NCBI RefSeq assembly: GCF_000371965.1
Contig: NZ_AQUO01000001.1
Location: 62,001 to 126,000, forward strand
Direction of reading: 5' to 3'
DNA: 64,000 nucleotides
From: Paracoccus sp. N5
GTDB lineage: Bacteria > Pseudomonadota > Alphaproteobacteria > Rhodobacterales > Rhodobacteraceae
The notes below the pieces were generated by a model, which made no database searches, was not told the DNA's origin, and saw nothing but the letters and a program-made list of their open reading frames with translations. Positions 48,642 to 57,586 of the stretch are shown piece after piece (the stretch's first letter is position 1; each line of letters starts with the position of its first letter). The position numbers and the translations under genes were made by a program.

Positions 48642-51095
48642 TCAGTTCGGGGCCGGTTCCAGCCGGGTGATGCCGGTCGCGGCGGCCCGCGCCAGATCGG
48701 GGTCCAGCGACATGCCGACATATTCGCCGCGCCGCCACAGCTCGGCCATGTCGTCGTAATGGCGCGACAGCGGGTGGCCCGACTGGCCGGTCGAGATCAC
48801 GAAGACCGAGCTGTCGGGATCGGCCAGGTCGTAGACGCCGCGATAGGCGGCGCCGGTGACGTTGAGCCAGGGATTGCGGCCATGGCCCAGCATGCCGGCC
48901 CGCGCGATGGTGCTTTCCGCGCCCGAGGTCGGCTGGATCAGGTTCACGATATAGGACAGGCCGCGCATGTCGCCGAGCGCCGGATGCACATGCCGGGCAC
49001 GGTGCAGGTCGCCCCAGCGCCAGCTGGCAAGGTCGGGACCGAAGCGGGCCGACAGATCCAGCAGCGCCGCGTCCAGCGCCTGGCGGGCGGTCTGGGCGCA
49101 GGTCTCGACCGGGGCCGACTGGCGGATGTCGCACCAGACCCCGGCGCCGCCGAGATTGCGGAACACGCGGTCGATGAAGCGCGGGTAAAGCTCGGTCAGG
49201 TCGTCGGCCAGGGGGCCGAGGTCGTCGCGCAACAGCCGGTCCTGCAAGGCCCGCATCCAGGCGGCATAGATCAGCGGCTCGGGCAGGTGCTCGTTCATGG
49301 CGCCGTCCCAGTTCGCCAGCAGCGCCAGCGCGTCCTGGCGCATGCGCTCGGGCGTGCCCTGGGCCGCGGGCTCGTCGGTGAACCACAGGTCGGCCCCGAC
49401 CAGCGGCAGCAGCGCCCGGGCGATGGGGCTGACGATGTCGTTCTGCGCGGCGATGAAGCTGTCGCGGGAATGCACCTCGCGCGACTGGATCAGATGCGCC
49501 AGCCGCGCCTGGCGATAGCCGTCGGCGCCGTCATGGCCCAAGCCCTGGCCGGGCGCCGCCGCGCCGGTCGAGGCGACCATGCCGCCCGGCGGGTCCATCT
49601 GCGCCAGGCTTTCGGGCGCCGGCCCCTGGCCCTGCCAGCGGTTCTGCGCGATCCAGCCCGGCACGGGCATGCGCCCGGCTGTCTGATGCGCGGGCGCGCG
49701 ACGGGGCAGGGCGCCGGCCAGCACCTCGCCCACGCCCTGGGCGTCGGCCAGCGTCACCACCATTGCGGGGGCGACCATGTCGCGCAGCGCCGCCGCGGCG
49801 CCGGCCCGGTCAGGCGCCCGCATCAGCCCGATCAGCGCGCTCATGCTGCGGTCCTCGCCGAAGCCGCCGGTCCAGGACAGGGCGGCGACATGGCCCGCGG
49901 GCAGCACCGTGGCAAGGTCCAGATGCGCCGCCGGGATGATCGGGCCGTTCGCGGTCTCGCGCAGGGTGATGGTCTGCGGCGCGGCACCGCGAATCCTCAG
50001 CGTCTCGCGCCGGGTGGTGAATTCGGTCCAGCCATCCACGCCGCGATAGCGGCCGGCGTCGCCGGGCTGCACCTCTTCGATGAACAGGTCCTGATCGTCG
50101 ATCTGCGCCGGCGTGATCCCCCAGGCAAGCTTGGTGTTGCGCCCGGAGAGGATGGCCGGTATGCCCGGGATGGTGCCGCCGATCACGCCGCCGCTGCCAA
50201 GCTCGATCCGCGCCAGATACCACAGGCCCGGCGCGGTCAGGGCGAATTGCGGATCATTGGCAAGCAGGGCCCCGCCCGCCGCCGTGCGCCCGCGCGCCAC
50301 CGCGAAGCCATTGGCCGAAGCCCCGGCCGAGGGCGCGAGATAGCCCGCCAGCGTCGCGGTCCAGTCCTGCGGCCCGGTGCCGCGCTCGGGCCCGGTGAAG
50401 CGGGCGCCCGGGAACAGCCCGGCATAGGAGGGCATCGGCGGCTCGCCGGGCTCGGCGATCAGCTCCTGCCCGCGCGCGGGGTCGGCCAGCGACAGCCGGG
50501 CGCGCAGAATCTCGCGCCGCATCTGCACCGTGGACGAGGCGGCGAGCAGCTTCAGCACCGCCAGCGAATCCGCCGGCTCCCAATAGGAAATGTCGTCGGG
50601 GTAGAGGAAGAATTCCGGCGCGCCGCGGCCGCGCGCCTCGAGGTTCACCTGGCCGATCCAGGCGTTCACGCCGTCGGCATAGGCCTGCAAGGCGTCGCGG
50701 GTGCCGGCGTCCTGCGCCTGAAGCGAGGCGCGGGCGTTGCGGTAAAGCCCCAGCCGCCGCGCCAGGTCGTCGGCGCGGATCGCGCCCGGGCCATAGATCT
50801 CGGCCAGCCGGCCTTGCGCTGCGCGGCGCAGCACGGTCATCTGGAACAGCCGGTCCTGGGCATGGGCGAGGCCCAGGGCGAAGAACACGTCGCGGTCGGT
50901 CTTGCCGAAGATATGCGGCACGTCCTCGGTCGTGCGCACGATCTCGACCGGGGCCGAGATGCCCGCGACCTCGTAGCGCCCGTCGTAATCCGGCAGCGAG
51001 CGGATGGCGAAATACCAGGCCAGCACCACCAGCGCCAGGGCCAGCAGGATCAGCCCGACCGTCAGGCGCACAAGCCAGCGGAAAATTGTCACCAT
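48642..51095 (-). CDS. penicillin acylase-family protein (Ntn hydrolase)
   Basis: This is an 817-residue precursor of the penicillin G acylase family. An N-terminal hydrophobic segment (VGLILLALALVVLAWYF) should export or anchor it. The alpha part (ISAPVEIVRTTEDVPHIFG, then DVFFALGLAHAQDRLFQM) is followed by a linker. The self-cleavage and nucleophile serine is probably in SAGASANGFAVA near residue 235, where family members have SN or SNAW; here an alanine separates Ser and Asn. The substrate may be acylated amino compounds such as acyl-homoserine lactones, but this is not visible. The start at 51095 is chosen over a long upstream open frame antisense to the next gene. Confidence 0.9.
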   Translation of the reverse strand: MVTIFRWLVRLTVGLILLALALVVLAWYFAIRSLPDYDGRYEVAGISAPVEIVRTTEDVPHIFGKTDRDVFFALGLAHAQDRLFQMTVLRRAAQGRLAEIYGPGAIRADDLARRLGLYRNARASLQAQDAGTRDALQAYADGVNAWIGQVNLEARGRGAPEFFLYPDDISYWEPADSLAVLKLLAASSTVQMRREILRARLSLADPARGQELIAEPGEPPMPSYAGLFPGARFTGPERGTGPQDWTATLAGYLAPSAGASANGFAVARGRTAAGGALLANDPQFALTAPGLWYLARIELGSGGVIGGTIPGIPAILSGRNTKLAWGITPAQIDDQDLFIEEVQPGDAGRYRGVDGWTEFTTRRETLRIRGAAPQTITLRETANGPIIPAAHLDLATVLPAGHVAALSWTGGFGEDRSMSALIGLMRAPDRAGAAAALRDMVAPAMVVTLADAQGVGEVLAGALPRRAPAHQTAGRMPVPGWIAQNRWQGQGPAPESLAQMDPPGGMVASTGAAAPGQGLGHDGADGYRQARLAHLIQSREVHSRDSFIAAQNDIVSPIARALLPLVGADLWFTDEPAAQGTPERMRQDALALLANWDGAMNEHLPEPLIYAAWMRALQDRLLRDDLGPLADDLTELYPRFIDRVFRNLGGAGVWCDIRQSAPVETCAQTARQALDAALLDLSARFGPDLASWRWGDLHRARHVHPALGDMRGLSYIVNLIQPTSGAESTIARAGMLGHGRNPWLNVTGAAYRGVYDLADPDSSVFVISTGQSGHPLSRHYDDMAELWRRGEYVGMSLDPDLARAAATGITRLEPAPN

Positions 51096-51224
51096 GGCGC
51101 GGTGCTGTCCCGAGGTTTTGGGCGCAGAGGTTGACCCTTGCGCCTCGTGGTGGAATTCATCGGGGTGAATAGGACAGGGCGCGGGCCGGATCAACGCGCC
51201 TTTCACATGGAAGCGGAGAAAGTG

Positions 51225-52091
51225 ATGGCGCGCGTTGCATTTCTGGGACTTGGGGTGATGGGCTTTCCCATGGCGGGCCATCTGGCCGCGGCCGGGCATG
51301 AGGTGACGGTCTGGAACCGCAGTCCCGCCAAGGCCGAGGCCTGGCTCGCCCGCCACGCCGGCCGCGCCGCCGCGACCGCGCGCGAGGCGGCGACGGGCGC
51401 CGATTTCGTCATGGCCTGCGTCGGCAACGACGACGACCTGCGCCAGGTCTGCCTGGGCGAGGCCGGCGCCTTTGCCGGCATGGCGGCGGGTGCGGTCTTC
51501 GTCGATCACACCACGGTCTCGGCGGCGGTGACGCGCGAACTGGCCGAGGTCGCCTCGGGCGTGGGCATCGGCTTCGTCGATGCGCCGGTCTCGGGCGGGC
51601 AGGCGGGGGCCGAGAACGGCCAGCTTTCGCTGATGTGCGGCGGCGCCGAGGCGGATTACGCCCGCGCCGAGCCGGTGATCGCCGCCTATGCCAAGATCTG
51701 CCGGCTGATGGGCCCCTCGGGCGCCGGACAGCTGACCAAGATGTGCAACCAGATCGCCATTGCCGGGCTGGTGCAGGGCTTGTCGGAATCGCTGCATTTC
51801 GCCGAGAAGGCCGGGCTTTCCATCGCCTCGGTGGTCGAGGTGATCAGCCAGGGCGCCGCCGGCAGCTGGCAGATGGCGAACCGCCACCAGACCATGGCCG
51901 AGAACCGCTTCGACTTCGGCTTCGCGGTGGACTGGATGCGCAAGGATCTGGGCATCTGCCTGGCCACCGCCGACGAGACCGGCGCGACCCTGCCGGTGAC
52001 GGCGCTGGTCGACCAGTTCTACAAGGAGGTGCAGACCATGGGCGGCGGGCGCTGGGACACCTCGTCGCTGATCGCGCGGCTGCGGCGCTAG
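51225..52091 (+). CDS. NAD(P)-dependent beta-hydroxyacid dehydrogenase (HIBADH family)
   Basis: This is a 288-residue oxidoreductase of the 3-hydroxyisobutyrate/tartronate semialdehyde family. The dinucleotide motif is FLGLGVMGFPMAGHLAAAGH. The substrate-binding DAPVSGGQAGAENGQLSLMC and the catalytic lysine segment GAGQLTKMCNQI are present. GGAGAAAG precedes the ATG at 51225; an ATG six codons earlier is less well placed. The exact substrate is uncertain. Confidence 0.92.
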   Translation: MARVAFLGLGVMGFPMAGHLAAAGHEVTVWNRSPAKAEAWLARHAGRAAATAREAATGADFVMACVGNDDDLRQVCLGEAGAFAGMAAGAVFVDHTTVSAAVTRELAEVASGVGIGFVDAPVSGGQAGAENGQLSLMCGGAEADYARAEPVIAAYAKICRLMGPSGAGQLTKMCNQIAIAGLVQGLSESLHFAEKAGLSIASVVEVISQGAAGSWQMANRHQTMAENRFDFGFAVDWMRKDLGICLATADETGATLPVTALVDQFYKEVQTMGGGRWDTSSLIARLRR

Positions 52092-52150
52092 GGCGCCCCG
52101 GCATGGGCTTTCCCCCCGAGAGCCGCCCGGATCCTGCCCTTGCGCGCTGG

Positions 52151-52528
52151 TCAGCCGCAGGTGGTGGGTGCCCCTTTGGCCAGCACCTTTTGCCAGTCGT
52201 CGCCCAGTTGCTGGCGCGCGGACAGGGCATTGGCGGCTTCGGGGCTGCTATCGGGGATGATCTTGATGACCATGTCCTGGCTGTGGTCACCCGACCAGAC
52301 ATTGGATTCATGCGAATCCCCGACGACGATGAACTTGTCATAGCCGCGCCGAATTACCTCGACCGAGGCGCTTTTGAAGGCGACGTTGCGCGCGCCGTTC
52401 GGCCCGCAGGCCGGTGCCGCATTGGTCGCCACCTTGAAGGTGTCCTTGGCCATCGGCTGGATCGTAGATTGGGCGCAGGCCGCCAGTACAACCAGAAGCG
52501 GGAGGGAAACAAACCATGAAATACGCAT
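52151..52528 (-). CDS. small putative lipoprotein
   Basis: This 125-residue protein has a signal peptide and lipobox (LLVVLAAC, cysteine at about 18). The mature part contains two further cysteines (PACGPNG and PTTCG at the C-terminus) that could form a disulphide. I do not recognise the family. Its base composition is somewhat less G+C-rich than the neighbours. It lies between a dehydrogenase gene and tRNA-Val. Confidence 0.65.
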   Translation of the reverse strand: MRISWFVSLPLLVVLAACAQSTIQPMAKDTFKVATNAAPACGPNGARNVAFKSASVEVIRRGYDKFIVVGDSHESNVWSGDHSQDMVIKIIPDSSPEAANALSARQQLGDDWQKVLAKGAPTTCG

Positions 52529-52644
52529 CGAACCTCGCAGTCGAAAACGGCTGCATCATCATTCAGCCATGGCAACGCGTAGCAGCAAGATCCTGCGCTC
52601 TCAACGAAATCGCGGAACTGTGGTTAACGAAATGGCATGGGGGC

Positions 52645-52720
<76 letters not shown>

Positions 52721-52772
52721 CCGGCCGGGCTGATAGCGCGATCCGCCGGCGCTTGGCAAGCGGGGTCCGGCG

Positions 52773-53837
52773 ATGACCGGCGCGCTTTCGCATCTGCGCG
52801 TCGTCGAGATCGCCGGGCTTGGCCCGACGCCCTTCTCGGCCATGTGGCTGGCCGATCACGGTGCGCGGGTGCTGCGCATCACCCGGCCCGGCGCGCGCCA
52901 TATCTTCGGGCTCGAGCGCGACGTGCTGGACCGCGGCCGCGACTGGCTGGAGCTGGACCTGAAATCGCCCGAAGGCCGGGCCGCCGCGCATGCGCTGATC
53001 GCCGGCGCCGATGCGGTGATCGAGGGCATGCGGCCGGGGGTGATGGAGCGGCTCGGCCTCGGTCCCGGGGATTTCCCGGAGAATCCGCGGCTGGTCTATG
53101 GCCGCATGACCGGCTGGGGGCAGACGGGTCCGCTGGCGCATTCGGCGGGCCATGACCTGACCTATATCGCCATTACCGGCGCGCTGCATGCCATCGGCCC
53201 GGCGGCGCATCCGCTCCCGCCGCTGAACCTGGTCGGGGATTTTGCCGCCGGCTCGATGTATCTGGTCGCGGGCATGCTGGCGGCGATCCTCTCGGCGCGC
53301 GAGACCGGGCGCGGGCAGGTGGTCGATGCGGCGATCTCGGACGGGGTGGCGCATCTGATGGCGATGATCTCGGGCATGCGGGCGGCCGGCATCTGGCAGG
53401 ATGCGCGGCAGGCCAATCTGCTGGACGGCGGTGCGCCCTATTACGGCTGCTATGCTTGCGCCTGCGGCGGCTTCCTGGCCATCGGCGCCATTGAGCCGCA
53501 ATTCTGGGCCGAGTTGCTACGCCGGCTGGAACTGGATCCGGCCGCGCTGCCCGACCGGGCCGATCCGGCGCAATGGCCGGCGCTGCGGGCGGTGCTGGCC
53601 ACCCGCATCGCTACCCGCGCGCGCGATGACTGGGCGGCGGTGCTGGAGGGCTCGGACGCCTGCGCCGCGCCGGTGCTGTCGCTGGACGAGGCGCCGCGCC
53701 ATCCGCATCATGTCGCGCGCGGCACCTTTCACGGCAGCGAGCCGGCGCCGGCGCCGCGCCTGTCGGAGACGCCCGGCGCGCTGCGGCCGGGCCGTCAGCT
53801 GACCCTGGCCGAAGCGCGGGCGGCATGGAGGCGGTGA
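52773..53837 (+). CDS. CaiB/BaiF-family CoA transferase (alpha-methylacyl-CoA racemase type)
   Basis: This is a 354-residue class III CoA-transferase-fold protein. Conserved parts are EIAGLGPTPFSAMWLADHGA near the N-terminus, LDLKSPEGRAAAHALIAGAD, NPRLVYGRMTGWGQTGPLAH with the following GHDLTYIAITG, and NLVGDFAAGSMYL. The GHDLTYIA and GDFAAG-type pattern favours an alpha-methylacyl-CoA racemase over a true transferase. It starts about 50 bp beyond tRNA-Val on the opposite strand. Confidence 0.9.
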   Translation: MTGALSHLRVVEIAGLGPTPFSAMWLADHGARVLRITRPGARHIFGLERDVLDRGRDWLELDLKSPEGRAAAHALIAGADAVIEGMRPGVMERLGLGPGDFPENPRLVYGRMTGWGQTGPLAHSAGHDLTYIAITGALHAIGPAAHPLPPLNLVGDFAAGSMYLVAGMLAAILSARETGRGQVVDAAISDGVAHLMAMISGMRAAGIWQDARQANLLDGGAPYYGCYACACGGFLAIGAIEPQFWAELLRRLELDPAALPDRADPAQWPALRAVLATRIATRARDDWAAVLEGSDACAAPVLSLDEAPRHPHHVARGTFHGSEPAPAPRLSETPGALRPGRQLTLAEARAAWRR

Positions 53838-53848
53838 CGGCATTCCTG

Positions 53849-53877
53849 TTGACTTGCGCGGCCGAATCCGCGATATA
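53849..53877 (+). promoter_or_regulatory. candidate promoter of rplU-rpmA
   Basis: TTGACT (53849-53854), 17 bp, then GATATA (53872-53877) form a good sigma-70-type promoter. It would give a leader of about 140 nt before rplU, which contains G+C-rich self-complementary stretches and could host translational feedback. No ORF of credible size lies in the leader. Confidence 0.6.
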
Positions 53878-54025
53878 CCCGCGACCGGCCGGGCAGGCGC
53901 CCGTTGCCGGTGCGTTATTTTGAACCTCACCCCATCGACGGGTGCGCTGTCCGAAGGCGGGGGCCGACCCCGCAAACACCTGCCTCGCAGGGGCCGAAGG
54001 ACGCGGCAGAACAAGGAAGAAGCGA

Positions 54026-54409
54026 ATGTTCGCAGTTCTCAAGACGGGCGGCAAGCAGTACCGGGTCCAATCCGGTGACGTGCTGCGCGTCGAAAAGCTG
54101 AACGCCGAAGCCGGCGACAAGATCCAGTTCAACGACGTGCTGATGATCGGCTCGACCGTCGGCGCGCCGCTGGTCGCCGGCGCCGCCGTGCAGGCCGAGG
54201 TGATCGACACCATCAAGGCCGACAAGGTCATCACCTATGTCAAGCGCCGCCGCAAGCATTCCTCGCAGCGCACGCGCGGCCATCGCCAGCAGCTGACCCT
54301 GGTCCGCATCACCGACCTGCTGGAAAACGGCGGCGACAAGACCGACGTCAAGGCCGCCGTCGGTGCGCGCATCGCGCGTCGCCAGGACCATGTCGAAACC
54401 GCCAACTGA
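54026..54409 (+). CDS. rplU: 50S ribosomal protein L21
   Basis: This 127-residue protein has the L21 N-terminus MFAVLKTGGKQYRVQSGDVL and the core KADKVITYVKRRRKHSSQRT with following RGHRQQLT. A C-terminal extension rich in charged residues (from about 103) is common in alphaproteobacteria. The start is chosen at MFAV with AAGGAAG upstream. Confidence 0.98.
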   Translation: MFAVLKTGGKQYRVQSGDVLRVEKLNAEAGDKIQFNDVLMIGSTVGAPLVAGAAVQAEVIDTIKADKVITYVKRRRKHSSQRTRGHRQQLTLVRITDLLENGGDKTDVKAAVGARIARRQDHVETAN

Positions 54410-54421
54410 GGAGACTGACCC

Positions 54422-54694
54422 ATGGCACATAAGAAAGCAGGCGGTTCGTCCCGCAACGGTCGCGATTCGGCCGGTCGTCGTCTTGGCGTGAAACTGTTCG
54501 GCGGCCAGCAGGCCGTCGCCGGCAACATCATCGTGCGTCAGCGCGGCACCACCTGGTGGGCCGGCGCCAACGTCGGCATGGGCCGCGACCACACCCTGTT
54601 CGCGCTGGCCGACGGCCAGGTAAGCTTCCGCAAGGGCCTCAAGGGCCGCACCTATATCTCCGTGCTGCCCGCCAATCTCGAGGCTGCCGAGTAA
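54422..54694 (+). CDS. rpmA: 50S ribosomal protein L27
   Basis: This 90-residue protein starts MAHKKAGGSSRNGRDSAGRR and contains the family block GVKLFGGQQAVAGNIIVRQR. Twelve base pairs separate it from rplU; the two are co-transcribed as in nearly all bacteria. Confidence 0.98.
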   Translation: MAHKKAGGSSRNGRDSAGRRLGVKLFGGQQAVAGNIIVRQRGTTWWAGANVGMGRDHTLFALADGQVSFRKGLKGRTYISVLPANLEAAE

Positions 54695-54725
54695 GCCGAT
54701 TTTAACACTCTGGTGCTAAAAAAGG

Positions 54726-54749
54726 GGGGATCGGCGCAGGCCGGTCCCC
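54726..54749 (+). terminator. terminator after rpmA
   Basis: GGGGATCGGC and GCCGGTCCCC pair over 10 bp (one G-T pair) around the loop GCAG, 30 bp after the rpmA stop. The 3' side has only a weak T-tract. An A-run before the stem suggests it could work better in the opposite direction. Confidence 0.5.
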
Positions 54750-54806
54750 TTCGCGTTTCGGCGCGCAGCACCCATATGTTTTCGAGGAATGGGGGAGAGA
54801 AGTGAC

Positions 54807-55352
54807 ATGAACGAGTTGATCGCCTCGGATGCGCGGCAGGTCGATATCACCACCGAACGGTTCGTGCTGCGCCCGCTGCGCATGTCGGATGCCGGGCTGA
54901 TCGCGCATTATACCGCCGACCGCCGGGTGGCCGAGGGCACGCGCTCGATCCCGCATCCGCTGCCGCCGGGCGCGGCCGAATCCTATGTGCGCCGGGCCAT
55001 GGCCGCGGATCGCGACGAGGATGTCTGGGCCATCGACGGCTCGACGAACAAGCTGGCCGAACTGCTGGGCGTGGTCTCGCTGACCCGCATCGACCAGGAG
55101 CAGTCGGAACTGGGTTTCTGGGTCGGCGCCGGCTTCTGGAACACCGGCTTCGCGACCGAGGCGGTTTCGGCGCTGGTCGAGGCCAATCCGCATGGCTCGC
55201 GCACGCTCTTTGCCGAGGCCTTCCAGGACAATCCGGGCTCGGCCCGGGTGCTGACCAATTGCGGCTTCGAATATCTGGGCGATGCGGAAAGCTGGTCGGT
55301 GGCGCGCGATGCGCGGGTGCCGACCTGGACCTATCTGCGCAAGATGGGCTGA
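54807..55352 (+). CDS. GNAT-family N-acetyltransferase (RimJ/RimL-like)
   Basis: This is a 181-residue acetyltransferase of the Acetyltransf_3 type. It shows TTERFVLRPLRMSDAGLIAH at the N-terminus, then LGFWVGAGFWNTGFATEAVS and AFQDNPGSARVLTNCGFEYL for acetyl-CoA binding. An equivalent gene follows rpmA in many Rhodobacteraceae, where obgE usually comes next. Here a gene-poor region follows instead. The substrate is unknown. Confidence 0.88.
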   Translation: MNELIASDARQVDITTERFVLRPLRMSDAGLIAHYTADRRVAEGTRSIPHPLPPGAAESYVRRAMAADRDEDVWAIDGSTNKLAELLGVVSLTRIDQEQSELGFWVGAGFWNTGFATEAVSALVEANPHGSRTLFAEAFQDNPGSARVLTNCGFEYLGDAESWSVARDARVPTWTYLRKMG

Positions 55353-55673
55353 GCGGTGCATTGAGCGAAGGCTCGCCTTGCGGCGGGCCTTTTGCTTTGC
55401 GCATGGTGCCTGGCTGGGTGGGTGCGAGGTGGGGACGACCTGCAACGGCATTCGCAAGATGGTTTCGATGGTCTGCAATGGCCGGCGGTCATCCGGCAAC
55501 GGATCCTTTCGTTGCGCGTCGGTTTGCTGGCGCGGCCTCATGCTCGGGTCAGCGGCTAGCGGGCCGATGAAGGCCGGTTGAGACAGGGGCCAAGATGGGC
55601 AAGACGGCTTCGTCGCGTGCCATGACCGGAGAAGAACCGAGAGATTTTTCTTGACGCGAGGGTTTGTTCCCGG

Positions 55674-55865
55674 TCAAGCGCCCTCATATGCCCTGAGAGC
55701 ATCTTGCGTTGAATCGGGCCCGTATGCTGCGGGCTTGAAGGAGTTCCAGCATTTGTCGAGATCGCAGATTTCGCCGACGGCGCGCCAAAGCGCGTCAATG
55801 GTGCAGGCCCCGGCGCGCCGAAGATAGGCCTTAGGCTTGGAGAATGGCATTTGATCGGACGAATA
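55674..55865 (-). pseudogene. IS630-family transposase, C-terminal remnant
   Basis: About 60 codons on the minus strand match the tail of IS630-type transposases: SDQMPFSKPKAYLRRAGACT, then IDALWRAVGEICDL and a C-terminal KPAAYG (family: MAFSKLKAHLR...TFDALWRAIGDICDLF). The DDE core upstream is absent. A remnant of an old insertion. Confidence 0.6.
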
Positions 55866-56477
55866 CGGTTTGCCCCATGAATCACAAACCGCCGCTCCGG
55901 GGAATCTCTCATGATTCCGAGGTCCCGCAAGACGCTCCAAATGGAAAACGGGTTGATGACGCAAGCCGCTCGAGACATGGCCGGAGGCGCCAGTCGAGCA
56001 GGCCCGGCCGGTGGCGAACGCAGCGAGCGCTTTTCGCAGCGCGGTGGTTTGTCCGCGCGGGCCCCGGCGATGCGGAAAGCCGGAGGGCAGCGCGTGCCGC
56101 GTGAGGCCGGAGCCAAGGTCGGCAAGACGGGTCCAATCGCGCGCCATGACTGATGGAACAAGCAGCGCGCGCGTCTTTGCAGCGCGAGGCTCGCCGCGGA
56201 GAGCGGATGATGCCTGGCAAGCTACGCGGGACCGGACGAGACGAATTGCCGGCCAGGATCATGCGCGCGCGATGGGACGCACCTTGCGCTTTGCAGGGCT
56301 CACCGGGGTCCGGCCGCGACGCGGATTGCCGGAGCATTCGGGCGCGGCGCTTGATGAGGCTGGTCGCGGCGTTGACGGTGCTGTTGAACGCTCCGTCCCG
56401 ATCGCAGGCTTGGCCGGAGCGCACCATGCCGCTTGAACAAGGACTGGCCCGTCCCAGCCCTTCGGCGCGGTCCGCGT

Positions 56478-56506
56478 GGGTATTTTCACAACGAAGAAAC
56501 TCTTCG
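56478..56506. repeat. intergenic GGGTATTT element, copy 3 (short form)
   Basis: GGGTATTTTCACAACGAAGA is followed by AAC and TCTTCG, giving a six-base stem CGAAGA/TCTTCG. The first 20 bases closely match the left half of copy 1 (GGGTATTTTCGCAACAGAGA). It lies just after the minus-strand lipoprotein stop and so could terminate it. Confidence 0.5.
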
Positions 56507-56517
56507 GGGCCGCAGCC

Positions 56518-57024
56518 TCAGGGCCGCAGCGTCACCGCGTTGCCGGCGCCCGAGATCACCACCTCGCGCAGGCTGGGCAGCACCGCGTTGGGAATGGTCA
56601 GGGCGGTGGTGATGGTGTCGCTGGCCGGATTCGGCGGGTTGGCGGCGGCAAAGGTGTCGGGCAGCGGCGGCTTGCCGACCAGCCGCAGCCGCAGCACGCC
56701 GTTCTCGTCGGGGCGGATCCGGCCCGGCGGCATCGGCACCTCGGTCACCAGCGCCACGTCCCACCAGCCCTTGCTGGCGCCGAGCCCGGTGACGACCAGC
56801 AGCCGCCCCTCATACATCGGATCCCATTTCGCACCGGTGACATGCGCCAGCGGCACGCGGCCGTCGTTCGTGCCGGTCGGGTAGCCGCCCTCGGGCGCCA
56901 GGCTTTGCGGCTGCTCCGATCCGCCCATCCAGCGCATCGGGTTCCAGCTGCTGTCGCCCATGCGGCCGCAGCCGACCAACACCAGGGCCGCGCAGGCAAG
57001 CATGGCCAATCTTCCCGTCCGCAT
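56518..57024 (-). CDS. putative lipoprotein
   Basis: This 168-residue exported protein has a signal peptide ending in a lipobox (ALVLVGC, cysteine at 19). The mature protein is proline- and glycine-rich and has no domain I recognise. Blocks such as GRVPLAHVTGAKWDPMYEGR and VVTGLGASKGWWDVALVTEV suggest a beta-rich fold. It is divergent from sufE. Confidence 0.72.
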   Translation of the reverse strand: MRTGRLAMLACAALVLVGCGRMGDSSWNPMRWMGGSEQPQSLAPEGGYPTGTNDGRVPLAHVTGAKWDPMYEGRLLVVTGLGASKGWWDVALVTEVPMPPGRIRPDENGVLRLRLVGKPPLPDTFAAANPPNPASDTITTALTIPNAVLPSLREVVISGAGNAVTLRP

Positions 57025-57166
57025 GAGTGCTGCCCCCGTGTCCCTGGTTTCGTTGGCGCAGTGATAGGGCAAGTCGCGCGGCGGTGAAAGCCTCTTTGAC
57101 CTTGCCGGCGCCGCGCGCTATGCCATCACCGGCCGCCCGCTTGCGGCCTTGCGGAAAGGAAGCGCC

Positions 57167-57580
57167 ATGGCCACGCCCGCCTTTGAAGACATTGCCGAAA
57201 CCTTCGATTTCCTCGAGGATTGGGAAGAACGCTATCGCCATGTCATCGAATTGGGCAAGGCGATGCCGGCGATGGATGCCTCGCTGCAGGTGCCGGCGAC
57301 CAAGGTCGAGGGCTGCGCCAGCCAGGTCTGGATCATGCCCCGCATCGAGGGCGGCAGGTTCGACTTCCAGGGCGACAGCGACGCGCTGATCGTGCGCGGG
57401 CTGATCGCCATCCTGCATGCGCTTTATTCCGGCGTGCCGGTGGGGCAGGTCCAGGGCATCGACGCCAGCGCCGAACTGGCCCGGCTGGGGCTGGAGGGGC
57501 ATCTGTCCGCGCAGCGCTCGAACGGGCTGCGCGCAATGGTCGAGCGCATCCGGCTGCTGGCGGCCAGCCACGCCGCCTGA
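57167..57580 (+). CDS. sufE: SufE-family cysteine desulphurase activator
   Basis: This 137-residue protein accepts sulphur from SufS for Fe-S cluster assembly. The active cysteine is Cys50 in VEGCASQVW. The surrounding LEDWEERYRHVIELGKAMPA and LIAILHALYSGVPV are typical. AAGGAAG precedes the ATG. No other suf gene is nearby. Confidence 0.93.
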   Translation: MATPAFEDIAETFDFLEDWEERYRHVIELGKAMPAMDASLQVPATKVEGCASQVWIMPRIEGGRFDFQGDSDALIVRGLIAILHALYSGVPVGQVQGIDASAELARLGLEGHLSAQRSNGLRAMVERIRLLAASHAA

Positions 57581-57586
57581 GCCGCG

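Larger units (their letters stand above)
55353..56517. other. gene-poor region with IS630 debris and short repeats
   Basis: In 1165 bp I find no intact gene. An IS630-family transposase tail lies at 55674-55865. Two short related segments flank it: GCCAAGATGGGCAAGACGG (55591-55609) and GCCAAGGTCGGCAAGACGG (56111-56129), each followed about 10 bases later by TCGCG(T/C)GCCATGAC. The right end (56478-56506) carries a GGGTATTTTC-type repeat with a hairpin. Codon periodicity looks absent. Confidence 0.6.
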
